From positions 515,864,852 to 515,928,851 of the forward strand of contig NC_053390.1 of assembly GCF_905171765.1 (NCBI RefSeq): a DNA stretch of 64,000 nucleotides, given 5' to 3'. The DNA is from Bufo bufo (lineage: Eukaryota > Chordata > Amphibia > Anura > Bufonidae). The position numbers were made by a program, and so were the translations under genes. Positions 22,919 through 34,473 of this stretch are shown here, one piece after another. The notes under the pieces were generated by a model. That model did no database searches. It saw nothing but the letters and a program-made list of their open reading frames with translations, and was not told the DNA's origin. Every line of letters starts with the position of its first letter. The first letter of the stretch is position 1.

Positions 22919-25900
22919 TTCAACCCCTTAAGGACACAGCCCTATTTCACCTTAAGGACCAGGCCATTTTTTGCAAATCTGACCAGTGTCACTTTAAGTG
23001 CTGATAACTTTAAAACGCTTTGACTTACCAAGGCCGTTCTGAGATAGTTTTTTCGTCACATATTGTACTTCATGACACTGCTAAAATTGGGTCAAAAAAG
23101 TAATTTTCTTTGCATAAAAAAATACCATATTTACCAAAAAATTTAAAAAATTTGAAAATTTCAAAGTTTCAGTTTCTCTACTTCTGTAATACATAGTAAT
23201 ACAAAAAAAAAATGTGATGACTTTACATTCCCCATATGTCTACTTCATGTTTGTAGCATTTTGGGAATGATATTTTATTTTTGGGGGATGTTTAGAAGGC
23301 TTAGAAGTTTAAAAGCAAATTTTGAAATTTTTCAGAAATCTTCAAAATCCCACTTTTTATAGACCAGTTCAGGTTTGAAGTCACTTTGTGAGGCTTACAT
23401 AATAGAAACCACCCATTCTAGAAACTACAACCTTCAAGGTATTCAAAACTGTTTTTAAAAACTTTGTTAACCCTTTAGGTCTTCCACAAGACTTCATGGC
23501 AAATGGACATAAATTTTAAGAATTTAGATTTTTTGGGAAATTTTCCAATATAATCAATTTTTTCCAGGAAAAAAACAAGGGTTAACTGCCAAACAAAACT
23601 CAAAATGGGTTGCCCTGATTCTGTAGTTTGCAGAAACACCCCATATGTGGTCGTAAACTACTGTTTGGCCAAACGGGAGGACATAGAAGGAGGGGAACAC
23701 CATATGGGTTTTGCAAGGCAGATTTTGCAGGACTGGTTTTGTTTATACCATGTCCCATTTCAAGCCCCCCCCCTGCACCCCTAGAATAGAAATTTCAAAA
23801 AAGTGACTCCATCTAAGAAAGTACACCCCTCAAGGTATTCAAAACTGGGTTTACAAACTTTGTTAACCCTTTAGGTGTTCCACAAGAGTTAATGGCAGAT
23901 GGAGAAACAATTTAGAACTTTCTATTTTTTGGAAGATTTTCCATTTTAACCCATTTTTCCCAGCAATAAAGTAAGGGTTAACAGCCAAACAAAACTCAAT
24001 ATGGGTTGCCCTGATTCTGTAGTTTGCAAAAACACCCCATATGTGGTCGTAAACTACTGTTTGGCCAAACGGGAGGACATAGAAAGAGGGGAACGCCATA
24101 TGGGTTTTGGAAGGCAGATTTTGCAGGACTGGTTTTGTTTATACCATGTCCCATTTGAAGGCCCCTGTTGCACCCCTAGAATAGAAATTTCAAAAAAGTG
24201 ACTCCATTTAAGAAAGTACACCCCTCAAGGTATTCAAAACTGGGTTTACAAACTTTGTTAACCCTTTAGGTGTTCCACAAGAGTTAAAGGCATATGGAGA
24301 AACAATTTAGAAATTTCTATTTTTTTAAAAAATCTTCCATTTTAACCCATTTTTTCCAGCAATAAAGTAAGGGTTAACAGCCAAACAAAATTCAATATGG
24401 GTTGCCCTGATTCTGTAGTTTGCAAAAACACCCCATATGTGGTCGTAAACTACTGTTTGGCCAAACGGGAGGACATAGAAAGAGGGGTACGCCATATGGT
24501 TTTTGGAAGGCAGATTTTGCAGGACTGGTTTTGTTTATACCATGTCCCATTTGAAGCCCCCTGTTGCACCCCTAGAATAGAAATTTCAAAAAGTGACTCC
24601 ATCTAAGAAGTTACACCCCTCAAGGTATTCAAAACTGGGTTTACAAGAGTTAATGGCAGATGGAGAAACAATTTAGAAATTTCTATTTTTTGGAAAATTT
24701 TCAATTTTAACCCTTACTTTATTACTGAAAACAATGGGTTAACAGCCAAACAAAACTCAAAATGGGTTGCCGTGATTCTGTAGTTTGCAGAAACACCCCA
24801 AATGTGGTCGTAAACTACTATTTGGCTAAACGGCAGGACATAAAAGAAGGGGAATGCCATATGGTTTTTGGAAGGCAGATTTTGCTGGATTGGTTTATTT
24901 ACACCATGTACCCTTTCAAGCCCCCTGATGCACCCCTAGAGTAGAAACTTTATAAAAGTGACCCCATCTAGGAAACTACGGGATAAGGTGGTTGTTGTTT
25001 TGGGACTATTTTAGGGGTAAATATGATTTTTGGTTGCTCTATATTACACTTTTTTGAGGCAAGGTAACAAAAAATTGAAATTCTAAAATTGTTTCTACAT
25101 TCGCTATTTAGTTTTGTGGAACACCTAAAGGGTTAACAAAGTTTGTAAAGTAACTTTTAAATACCTTGAGGGGTGTCGTTTCTTAGATGGGGTCACTTTT
25201 TTGGAGTTTCTAGTCTAGGCTACATCAGGGGGGCTTCTAATAGGACATGGTGTCAAAAAAAACTGTCCATCAAAATCTGCCTTCCAGAAACCATATGGAG
25301 TTTCCTTTGTTCTACGCCCTGCCGTGTGGCTATATAGCCATTTACGACCACATATGGGGTGTTTCTGCAAACTACAGAATCAGGGCCATAAATATTGAGT
25401 TTTGTTTGGCTGTTAACCCTTGCTTTATTACCGGAAAAAAAGGATTCAAATGGAAATTTTGCCCAAAAATTGGTGTTTTGGCACCGTTTTTATTTTATAT
25501 TTTTAACGCTGTTAATCCGAGGGGTTTGGTCAAATGTTATTTTTATAGGGAAGATTCTTACGAACGCGACGATACCTAATATGTCTACATTTTAGAAGTT
25601 ATTTAGATTTTACACTACATTATCATTTTAGGAACCCAAAAAAATTATTTTAGTATCTCCATAGCCTGGGAGCAAAATTTTTTTATTTTTAGTTAGGCAA
25701 CTATCTAATGTAGGGGCTCATTTTTTGCGGGATGAGATGGCGGTTTTATTGGCACTAATTGGGGGTGCATATGACATTTGGTTCGCTCGCTATTACACTT
25801 TTTCTCATGTTAGGTGACAAAAAAAATTGCTTTTTTTACACGTTTTTTTTTTTAACGCTGTTCATTTTTTTAACGCTGGTGAGGGGGGGATGCGGGGGGC

Positions 25901-26568
25901 AAGTGGCAGGGGGAATCTGGGGTCTGAAATCTGAAACAAAAAAGAATAAATGTGCTTTTTTCTAACTTTTCCCTTCTATCCCTGCCTAAAGGTGCCTCTC
26001 CCTCACTGACCCTAACCTACCTGGAGGGTGATGGGTGCAGGAGGGTGATGGATTACGATTAGGGGGACTCAGGAGCTGGTGCTGGACGGTGATGCAGGGT
26101 GCTCTTGCAGAACAGGAAGAGGAGGGGAGAGAGGAGTGCAGGAAGTTTGAATCTCGCGCCTCTCTCCCCTGCACCAATCAGCACCCTGGACAGCAGCGTT
26201 CCGCACCAGGGCCAGCACCGCCTCTTCAAATCTTCGGACTGCGATTGGTGGTGTATAATCATGCCACCGATCGCAGTCTTTTTCCGGTTCATTGGGTCAC
26301 CGGAGACCCGAATGGACCAGAAACGCAGCAAACCGCAGGTCTGAATTGACCTGCGGTTTTCTGCGATCGCCGATACGGGGGGGTCAAATAACCCCCCCTG
26401 GCGTTGTTACAGGATGCCGGCTGAATGATTTCAGCCGGCATCCCGTTCCGATTAACCCCCGCGGCGCCGGCATCGCGATTTAAAGCCAAAATGTACCGGT
26501 ACGTCATGTGTCCTTAAGGACTCGGGAAACATGCCGTACCGGTACGTCATGTGTCCTTAAGGGGTTAA
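22919..26568. mobile_element. TTAA-type non-autonomous transposon, 3.65 kb
   Basis: The left end AACCCCTTAAGGACA (22922-22936) is mirrored by the right end TGTCCTTAAGGGGTTAA (26552-26568). TTAA is present at the right and mutated (TTCA) at the left. Inside are about four 365-396-bp direct repeats and one inverted copy, then a GC-rich right part with small palindromes (for example CAAACCGCAGG/CCTGCGGTTT near 26328-26360). No transposase is found. The termini fit Kolobok or piggyBac-like elements. Confidence 0.7.
23440..25470. repeat. Internal 396-bp repeats, four direct plus one inverted
   Basis: GGGTTGCC(C/G)TGATTCTGTAG recurs at 23607, 24003, 24399 and 24764 (spacing 396, 396, 365). An inverted copy ends near 25390 with CTACAGAATCAGGGCC. 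The 365-bp unit lacks the stretch around CTTTGTTAACCCTTTAGG. Confidence 0.9.
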
Positions 26569-27240
26569 ATTACTTTTCATCAGATTTCAACTTATACAGA
26601 ATAATTGAAATTGCTCCATTATTCTCTATAGAAATCACTTTATCATAGTTTAGTACTGACACCTAGTGGCCTGAACTGGGATATACTAACAATGAGCCTG
26701 GAAGCCTAGTACAGGCTGCGGCTCATTTTTAGAACAGTGTGCTTTCCCTGATCTCCGCTGGGCAAAAAGCTTGTGTGAGCAGGAAGCCTGCGCTTCCGTT
26801 ATTTAACACTCTCAGATGCCGTGGTGACATTTGACAAATGCTACAAGAGGGCCCACTGAGATTTATCACCCGAGGGCCCACATCACCCAAGGGCCCAATG
26901 TCTGAGATGGAAAAAGATTTAATTGCAAAGCTTGTTGAGCAACAAGAATTTTAAATTTGTTGGATAACATCATTAAGTAGATTGATTTTCCTACAATTCA
27001 CTGCCAATTTCATCCTTTCCGTGGTAAAGGGTGGATGTCTTCTGTTTTATTACAAATAGTCAAAGCATGCACGCAGTCTAAAATAAGTTCAAAAGTTTGC
27101 TGCTACACCCATTTCACCCTAGTTGTGCAAGAGGAACAAAATAAAAAACTACTAGACAATCAGAAAATTTGGGTGGTATGACAAGGTTATTCCTTCTATC
27201 CTCCTCCTAACACCATTTACAACTTATAATGCTGTTCTTA
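26569..27240. other. No recognised feature
   Basis: I see no coding region, array or terminal repeat in these 672 bp. GAGGGCCCA occurs twice near 26850-26880. Confidence 0.5.
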
Positions 27241-27242
27241 TA

Positions 27243-28793
27243 CAGGGAGTGCAGAATTATTAGGCAAGTTGTATTTTTGAGGATTAATTTTATTATTGAA
27301 CAACAACCATGTTCTCAATGAACCCAAAAAACTCATTAATATCAAAGCTGAATATTTTTGGAAGTAGTTTTTAGTTTGTTTTTAGTTTTAGCTATTTTAG
27401 GGGGATATCTGTGTGTGCAGGTGACTATTACTGTGCATAATTATTAGGCAACTTAACAAAAAACAAATATATACCCATTTCAATTATTTATTTTTACCAG
27501 TGAAACCGATATAACATCTCAACATTCACAAATATACATTTCTGACATTCAAAAACAAAACAAAAACAAATCAGTGACCAATATAGCCACCTTTCTTTGC
27601 AAGGACACTCAAAAGCCTGCCATCCATGGATTCTGTCAGTGTTTTGATCTGTTCACCATCAACATTGCGTGCAGCAGCAACCACAGCCTCCCAGACACTG
27701 TTCAGAGAGGTGTACTGTTTTCCCTCCTTGTAAATCTCACATTTGATGATGGACCACAGGTTCTCAATGGGGTTCAGATCAGGTGAACAAGGAGGCCATG
27801 TCATTAGATTTTCTTCTTTTATACCCTTTCTTGCCAGCCACGCTGTGGAGTACTTGGACGCGTGTGATGGAGCATTGTCCTGCATGAAAATCATGTTTTT
27901 CTTGAAGGATGCAGACTTCTTCCTGTACCACTGCTTGAAGAAGGTGTCTTCCAGAAACTGGCAGTAGGACTGGGAGTTGAGCTTGACTCCATCCTCAACC
28001 CGAAAAGGCCCCACAAGCTCATCTTTGATGATACCAGCCCAAACCAGTTCTCCACCTCCACCTTGCTGGCGTCTGAGTCGGACTGGAGCTCTCTGCCCTT
28101 TACCAATCCAGCCACGGGCCCATCCATCTGGCCCATCAAGACTCACTCTCATTTCATCAGTCCATAAAACCTTAGAAAAATCAGTCTTGAGATATTTCTT
28201 GGCCCAGTCTTGACGTTTCAGCTTGTGTGTCTTGTTCAGTGGTGGTCGTCTTTCAGCCTTTCTTACCTTGGCCATGTCTCTGAGTATTGCACACCTTGTG
28301 CTTTTGGGCCCTCCAGTGATGTTGCAGCTCTGAAATATGGCCAAACTGGTGGCAAGTGGCATCTTGGCAGCTGCACGCTTGACTTTTCTCAGTTCATGGG
28401 CAGTTATTTTGCGCCTTGGTTTTTCCACACGCTTCTTGCGACCCTGTTGACTATTTTGAATGAAACGCTTGATTGTTCGATGATCACGCTTCAGAAGCTT
28501 TGCAATTTTAAGAGTGCTGCATCCCTCTGCAAGATATCTCACTATTTTTGACTTTTCTGAGCCTGTCAAGTCCTTCTTTTGACCCATTTTGCCAAAGGAA
28601 ATTAATTATGCACACCTAATATAGGGTGTTGATGTCATTAGACCACACCCCTTCTCATTACAGAGATGCACATCACCTAATATGCTTAATTGGTAGTAGG
28701 CTTTCGAGCCTATACAGCTTGGAGTAAGACAACATGCATAAAGAGGATGATGTGGTCAAAATACTCATTTGCCTAATAATTCTGCACGCAGTG
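27243..28793 (-). mobile_element. Tc1-type DD37E transposon, complete
   Basis: The 1551-bp element is flanked by TA at 27241-27242 and 28794-28795. The ends share GTGCAGAATTATTAGGCAA (left end CAGGGAGTGC, right end, read inward, CACTGCGTGC). Internal partial copies of the end (TGCATAATTATTAGGCAAC near 27434, and a degenerate one near 28600) give an IR/DR-like layout. It encodes one intact transposase. Confidence 0.95.
27571..28587 (-). CDS. Tc1-type transposase, DD37E, intact
   Basis: This 338-residue enzyme would bind the element's terminal repeats and catalyse cut-and-paste transposition at TA. It starts at ATG 28587-28585 (MGQKKDLTGSEKS). Two helix-turn-helix domains lie in residues 1-110, with an Arg/Lys-rich linker (GRKKRVEKPRRK) between. 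The catalytic domain shows Asp in WTDEMR, Asp in QDNAPSH and Glu in NPIENLW. The last two are separated by 37 residues, not the 34 of classical Tc1, so this is the DD37E type (known as TRT in vertebrates). Length is normal for the family, and I see no stop or frameshift. It is the only full transposon coding frame in the window, and its activity is untested. Confidence 0.95.
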   Translation of the reverse strand: MGQKKDLTGSEKSKIVRYLAEGCSTLKIAKLLKRDHRTIKRFIQNSQQGRKKRVEKPRRKITAHELRKVKRAAAKMPLATSLAIFQSCNITGGPKSTRCAILRDMAKVRKAERRPPLNKTHKLKRQDWAKKYLKTDFSKVLWTDEMRVSLDGPDGWARGWIGKGQRAPVRLRRQQGGGGELVWAGIIKDELVGPFRVEDGVKLNSQSYCQFLEDTFFKQWYRKKSASFKKNMIFMQDNAPSHASKYSTAWLARKGIKEENLMTWPPCSPDLNPIENLWSIIKCEIYKEGKQYTSLNSVWEAVVAAARNVDGEQIKTLTESMDGRLLSVLAKKGGYIGH

Positions 28794-28840
28794 TACACTG
28801 CATTTACCTTGGTTTAGGAGACAAATGGATGCATAATAAT

Positions 28841-29754
28841 TAAAGAGGAGTGAATATTTCAAAAATTTGATTTGCCGGTTCGCAAAATTTTTGGTGAAAA
28901 ATTTGGTTCGATCCGAATTTATTTGTGGTAAATTACGTAAAAAAACTGCTATTTCCTGGCTGCAGAGAGCCTTTATAATGGTTTAGAACACTGTGCCTTG
29001 CAGTAACACGCATAGGGAGTCTGCTTTGGTAGTGAAATAATACTGTGAGTCAGTATCACATGCAGATGACAGCCTTTGCTCTTAGAATCACTGCACACTT
29101 CACTTATTTGGGCAGTTACGGGGCAAAAACTGACCAAATAACTGAAGTATCAACTCAGCCTTACAGGTCGACGTTAGCGCCAAGAAGAAGTGCACTCCTT
29201 TTACACCGTCATCAGCTGATTCCACCTAGATGTCTACAGAACCTGTTTTATTAAACGCTTATGCAAGTAGAGCACCCCTGACAGAGTGGAGAGGGTGTCA
29301 TCAGTAAGTTTGTGTTGACGTCACTGATTAATTTTCCCTGCCTCTGATCCATCAGGACAATAACCCACAAAAAACGGACTATGTCTGTGGAGCATACGCC
29401 TTCACTCAGTCAGCATTTGCTCAATAATCCATCAGTATTGCTAATGCCAAAAAAACAGGAGTGGATCCAAAACAGAGATGACACATGAATGGAATATTTG
29501 CATGTCTTCTGTGTTTTTTACTCATTCCTGTGTTTTGGCTACCAAATCATAAGCCAATTCTGATGGGAACATACAGGCCTTACAGCTGCTACACAGACAG
29601 GATCCGTTGTGCTTCTCATTTTTCCTTCCTTCTGACAGATCAGAAGAATGGTCAAATAAATGATGATGTCAGCCAGGCCGAAAGCCAAAATAGTGGACCA
29701 ATCATGAAGTGGAGAGGGTGGGAACAGCATGAGAAGTCCACAGAGTGGACCTAT
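28841..29754. other. hAT-3 3' terminal region, non-coding
   Basis: This is 914 bp of terminal and 3' untranslated sequence. It includes the hAT end with TTCGATCCGAA-type motifs (28905-28920). I see no gene or array. Confidence 0.5.
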
Positions 29755-30065
29755 GACAGGATACCACAGAGTGGCAAGGTGCCATAGTGTGGAGATGTCA
29801 GCAGCAGCATCAGGATACCACAGAGTGGCAAGGTGCCATAGCTTTCAGGATGCCACACAGTGGCAAGGTGACATAGTGTTGAGATGGCAGCAGCAGCGTC
29901 AGGATACCACAGAGTGGCAAGATAAAATAGTGTGGATATGAGAGCAGCAGCAGCATCAGGATACCACAGAGTGGCAAGTTGACATAGTGTGGGGATGGCA
30001 GCAGCAGTGTCAGGATACCACAGAGTGGCAAGGTGACATAGTTTGAAGATGGCAGCAGCAACATC
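29755..30065. repeat. About 54-bp minisatellite, six copies
   Basis: CAGGATACCACAGAGTGGCA recurs at roughly 29757, 29811, 29900, 29956 and 30011, with one changed copy (GATGCCACACAGTGGCAAGG) near 29849. It lies about 250 bp past the hAT-3 stop codon, which matches the placement of the 141-bp array in hAT-1. Confidence 0.85.
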
Positions 30066-31625
30066 AGGAGACCACAAAGTGGACCTGGTGACAGAGTGGG
30101 GCGGTGGGTGGCAATACCAGTACCCGCTGACGAAGGTGGGTGAAAGAAGGAGCACTTGGCATCAGATGTGTGGCATCAGGCGGGTGGCAGCATCAGAGTA
30201 GAAGCTGAGGCAGGTAGCCAGAAGAAACCGGTCTGTTTTTTCAAGGTTTGGGTGAGGCGGCATGGATGATCTAATCAGATGCATCAGGCATCGGTGGGTG
30301 AAAATCCTGGCTGATCCACACCTAATTCATCTTGACAAAGGTCAGTCTCACCAAATTTTGGGTGGACAGGAGAGTTCCCCTTAGAGTAACTGTGGCCCCT
30401 CCCGCACTAAACACCTGCTCTGATGCCACACTACTGGCCGAGCAGGACTGCTTTTCCAGGGCAAACTCTACTAGTTGTGGCCACAAATCCAGTTTGGCTG
30501 CCCAGTAGTCCAGCGGATCTTCAATGTGGGTTGGCAGGGTGCTGTCCAAGTATGCCACCATCTGCTGGTTCAGGTTCTACTCCAGGTCTACCTGCTGCTG
30601 GTAAGTAGTTTCTTCACTATGCGGGTGAAGAAAGCTACTCATCAGCGACTGTAGACTCAGGCTGCTGCTCCTGCCACCCCGCCACTCCCCAGCAGCCATG
30701 GCAGTGGAACGTGAGTGCAGAGGGCCCCCCGGTCAGACCTGCGAGAGTATGGACGATAGCGCAGATAGGCAGTGGACATCTGACTACATAGGATGTCTCT
30801 GTAGTAGTTCAGTTTGTCCTCCTTGTTGGTGGGTGTAAAAAAGGCCCCCATTTTGGACCGGTAGCAAGGGAGTCCAACAAGGTGGAGAGCCAGAAGTCAT
30901 CCCTCTGCCGAATGGTGAAAATTCCGCTGTCACTACGCAAGCAAGTCAGAATGCAAATGGGCCATTTGTGCAAGTGACTTGGAGGGAGTCCCTGCCTCCA
31001 TCTCCTCTGCATACTGCCATGATATTTCTGGGTCCTCTGTTTCATCTTCCTCAACGCCCTGTAGCTACTCTGGCTGCTCCTGCTCCTCCTCTCCTTTCAG
31101 CTGAGTAGAAAAACCACCCATTTCGCTACATATTGTTTGTGCTCCAATGTCCTCCTCCCCTCCTTCTTCTCTTCCAGTTCAGCCCCACAGGACTCATGTG
31201 GCCGTGAGATCTAGGCGCCAAGTCTCCTGTCCCCTGACCAGCCATTGTTACCACCATTTGTTGCAGGACATGAAGCAGTGGCGACTGAAAAATAACGTGG
31301 CGTCCTCAAAGGGCCTGAGCAAACGGCAGGTTTGTGCTTTGTGGTGTACTTGTGGCTGAAGTGCATGCAAAGTTTCCTGGCCATTTTTCGGATGTCTTGC
31401 AGATGGGTAGAACCAGATTGAACATGTGTGCCATGCAGGGCACATGGTCACCATTGTTCCAATATTCAGTTGTCGGGGAGAAATCCAGGATTCGATTTCT
31501 TGATGAAGGACACGGAGCAGTTTCTCCCCTGTGTGACTTCATTTGCCCAGGGAAACCAGGTGCAGAACAGCGTGACACCGCCATGCCCTGCACTTGTGGT
31601 ATGCTGGAGGGACACTGTGACTTGT

Positions 31626-33617
31626 GGAAAGAAGAATTGAAAATATTTTGTGACGGTTCACCTAGTTGCTAATGTGGAACGGGTGCTCCAGCCAGTATAG
31701 ACACACCCTGTCTATAAAGTATGGAGTATAACATATATATCAGGACTTGTTTAACACAATTCTATAGAGGTACTGCCTGAAAATATGAGTGACCATAAAC
31801 TGTTTAAAATAAATAAAATCACCTATACATAACCCATTTCTATACAATATTTTGGGCTTGTATCATGTAACAATATGGCCAGATAAAAATATTAAATTAT
31901 ATATGTTGTGCAACACATCATCATGTGTTATAATATCTTTTTTCTATATATTTTTATATATATTTTTATATTTTTTTATATATTTGCAAATTATTCTGTT
32001 TTCAGTACCTCTATAGAATTATGTTATAACTACATTATAACACTGGGCATTACCAATCATATAGAAAAACCGCAACAAAACCGCAATATGTTGTGTTTAA
32101 ATCACACTTATAGTCATGCCATTTATAGCGGAAGCGTGAGTCCACAACAGGTTTTCCAGCTGACTCGAAATCCTGATCCAATAAGACTATAAAAGGTTTA
32201 CCAGATCCGGGGGTCTCCTAACCACTGAGGAAGGAGACAGAGTTCTCTGAAACGCGTCTGGTGTAAAGAAGGACCCCCAGCCTAATGCTATTTATCGATA
32301 TAGGATCCCCAAGGTCCTTAGGAGCACTCCAATTATTCTCTTGATGCATCACCTTCTGCTACCCACAGCTGTGTGAAGCGAACCGTCATCTTCGGGCTTT
32401 GCAGCTATTCCACATTACAAAGACGCTCTGAAAGGTACAAGCACCGCTGCCTCCGTGAGCACGTGGGACGCCGCGGCCACAGAGACAAACAACATCAGCC
32501 TGCTGTTACAGAGTGGAACTATCAAGCCGTCTATATTAGAACCTATGATCGGAGTCAACTAACTGTGAGTAGCAGATATAATAATCAACCTTTAGGTGAA
32601 CTAAGTAGCTGGTCTATTGACTGAGAGCATAGGACCGTACAATGACACCTATATTTAAGGAACACGGCAGGTGACAAGTTCCGACTTATTGATACAATTG
32701 TAATATATCTGGAAGGAAGATACACAGCAACCTATCTGGAAGTAATTCAACCTCAATATATTGAGATTATAACAAAGCTGGATAGGCCTGTTGAATGAAT
32801 TAACCCTTGCTATACCACAGTGCGGTTTTCTTATTAGTGCTGTCTTTCTGGAGGAACTACATCTTTCTTACTAACAGTACTGTTGGATCAAAATTATAAT
32901 ACTGTTGGACATAACAATGTCCAATACAGTATAGCCAACTACAGTTGACTTACTGCCGCAAAACGGTTGACCATCATTCCCTCCATTGACTATTGTGGTT
33001 ATTCAATTTGATAATTTCTCCATTATATGGTGCTTTCTTGAGGATTCTGTTATTGTTGGATCGAATGCTACTATTCATTGTGGTGTAGTGTGCCCAACTG
33101 CAGATCCGCTGGGCACAGTTCACCAGAGGAATCATACTCCCACTGCGGTTTATTATTTCCCTACTGCGTCTGCATTATATAGCTGCTCACATCTTGCATT
33201 TACATTTTTTACATTTTATTGCATTTTTTATTGTATTTTTAATGAGTGTTTTCACTTTATACACAAAATCTAGGGGATCTACTGTTTAACCCTTTTTTTA
33301 CAGGTCACAATTTTTGATTTTTGGTGATAGTGTGAACCACACATACTCACTTGCAACTACTAATATTTTTAATAATTTTTATTTTGACATATTTTTATTG
33401 TATCTTTACATTTATTTACAATATACTTATAGATTGTATCAAAAATCACGTTTGGGATGAACCTCTATCACGGGTATCAAATATGAAGATGTTCTGTTGA
33501 CACATTGCTCAGCTATTAAGTGTTTTTATACAACCTATTTTAATTTGTGTACAATAAATATTTAGTACCTACCTAAACAAGTCCCGATACATATGTTATA
33601 CTCCATATGAGGTGTGC
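31626..33617 (+). mobile_element. Retroelement with hammerhead-like motif, 1992 bp
   Basis: A perfect 14-bp direct repeat ACACTGTGACTTGT (31612-31625 and 33618-33631) flanks the insertion. Removing the insertion and one copy restores continuous hAT-3 coding similarity, which confirms the boundaries. Near its ends is a 34-bp inverted pair starting TATGGAGTATAACATAT (31720-31753 and 33574-33607, two mismatches). No protein domain is found. The long target duplication and the hammerhead/GAAACGCGTC motif suggest a non-autonomous Penelope-like or retrozyme-like element. Confidence 0.7.
32209..32278 (+). ncRNA. Hammerhead ribozyme-like motif
   Basis: The parts are in order: outer stem arm GGGGGTC (32209-32215) pairing with GACCCCC (32272-32278); inner stem ACCA (32221-32224) with TGGT (32259-32262); core CTGAGGA (32225-32231, fits CUGANGA); stem II GGAGA (32233-32237) with TCTCT (32244-32248); GAAA (32249-32252); then CGCGTC (32253-32258), where cleavage would follow the C. 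An extra A at 32232 lies between core and stem II, and stem III is only the short CGCG. Penelope-like elements are known to carry minimal hammerheads with GAAAC. Activity here is uncertain. Confidence 0.55.
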
Positions 33618-33882
33618 ACACTGTGACTTGTCCCTGCAGTGGAGGCTGAGGACATGGTGTTGGATGAGGAGGCAGAGGCGGACATTGACGCAGGACCAAT
33701 GGCGTGACAACGTGGAGGCGGAAGCTGCGTGACCTGGCCAAGTTGCTGGTGTGGCTGTGAAGGAACCACATTCACCCACTGGGCCGTAAAGGTCATGCAT
33801 TGTCCCTGACTGTAATTACAGCTCCACACGTTGGCGTGCCGTGCACTTTGGCAGACACCGACAGGCTCAAGGACTGGCCAAT

Positions 33883-34436
33883 CTGATTGAGGCAGGGGTG
33901 CGATATGCCTAGAATATAATTTCTATATAGTGCATTTGTATTGTGCAGCCTTTGTGTGTGGTTCTGCTGAGATACCGCAGCTATACAGACAGACAAACGC
34001 CATTGGAACAACTAATTGCAACTGGTGTGATATACCAGTTCCCCCCAAAAAACTGATTGAGGCAGGGGTTTGATATACCTATAAGATAATTTCTATATAG
34101 TGCATTTGTATTGTGCAGCATTTGTGTGCGGTTCTGCTGAGATATTGTAGCTATACAGAGAGACAAACGTCATTGGAACAACTATCTTCAACTGGTGTGA
34201 TATAACAGTTTCCCCCAAAATATCTGATTGAGGCAGGGGTGCGATATACCTAAAATATAATTTCTATATAGTGCATTTGTATTGTGCAGCATTTGTGTGT
34301 GATTCTGCTGAGATACCGCAGCTATACAGAGGGACAAACGCTATTGGAACAACTAATTGCAACTGGTGTGATATACCAGTTGCCCCCCCAAAAAACTGAT
34401 TAAGGGGTTCTATATACCTACTTCCACAAATACTGC
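33883..34436. repeat. 171-bp leader repeat, three copies plus a 38-bp unit
   Basis: CTGATTGAGGCAGGGGT starts at 33883, 34053 and 34224, and a changed version (CTGATTAAGGGGTTC) starts at 34396. The last part, 34396-34436, is the reverse complement of the 38-bp unit that is amplified at 56443-59259. Confidence 0.88.
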
Positions 34437-34473
34437 TCTTCTATAGGGACTTCGTCACAGGGTCTTTTTGAAA

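Larger units (their letters stand above)
30322..33870 (-). pseudogene. hAT-3 transposase, heavily degraded
   Basis: The C-terminus reads DPLDYWAAKLDLWPQLVEF and SVASEQVFSAGGATV, ending at a stop at 30322-30324. Further up are RDDFWLSTLLDSLATG (about 30840-30900), a CMAHMFNLV motif (about 31400-31440) and AVLHLVSLG (about 31535-31560). Beyond the inserted retroelement, MTFTAQWVNVV (about 33760-33800) and a Ser-rich stretch complete the homologous part. Many stops and frameshifts are present, so it is clearly dead. The coding match stops abruptly at about 33870-33882 against the leader repeats of the plus-strand hAT. Confidence 0.8.

Noticed and set aside
29485..29787. A 100-residue open frame before the 54-bp minisatellite
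   Set aside because: It has no domain similarity, lies in the non-coding 3' part of hAT-3 and runs into the tandem repeat.
31720..33607. The 34-bp inverted pair as the true ends of a DNA transposon
   Set aside because: TA flanks are possible, but the 14-bp direct repeat outside them restores the interrupted hAT frame, so the insertion boundaries are 31626-33617. The inverted pair is treated as internal structure.
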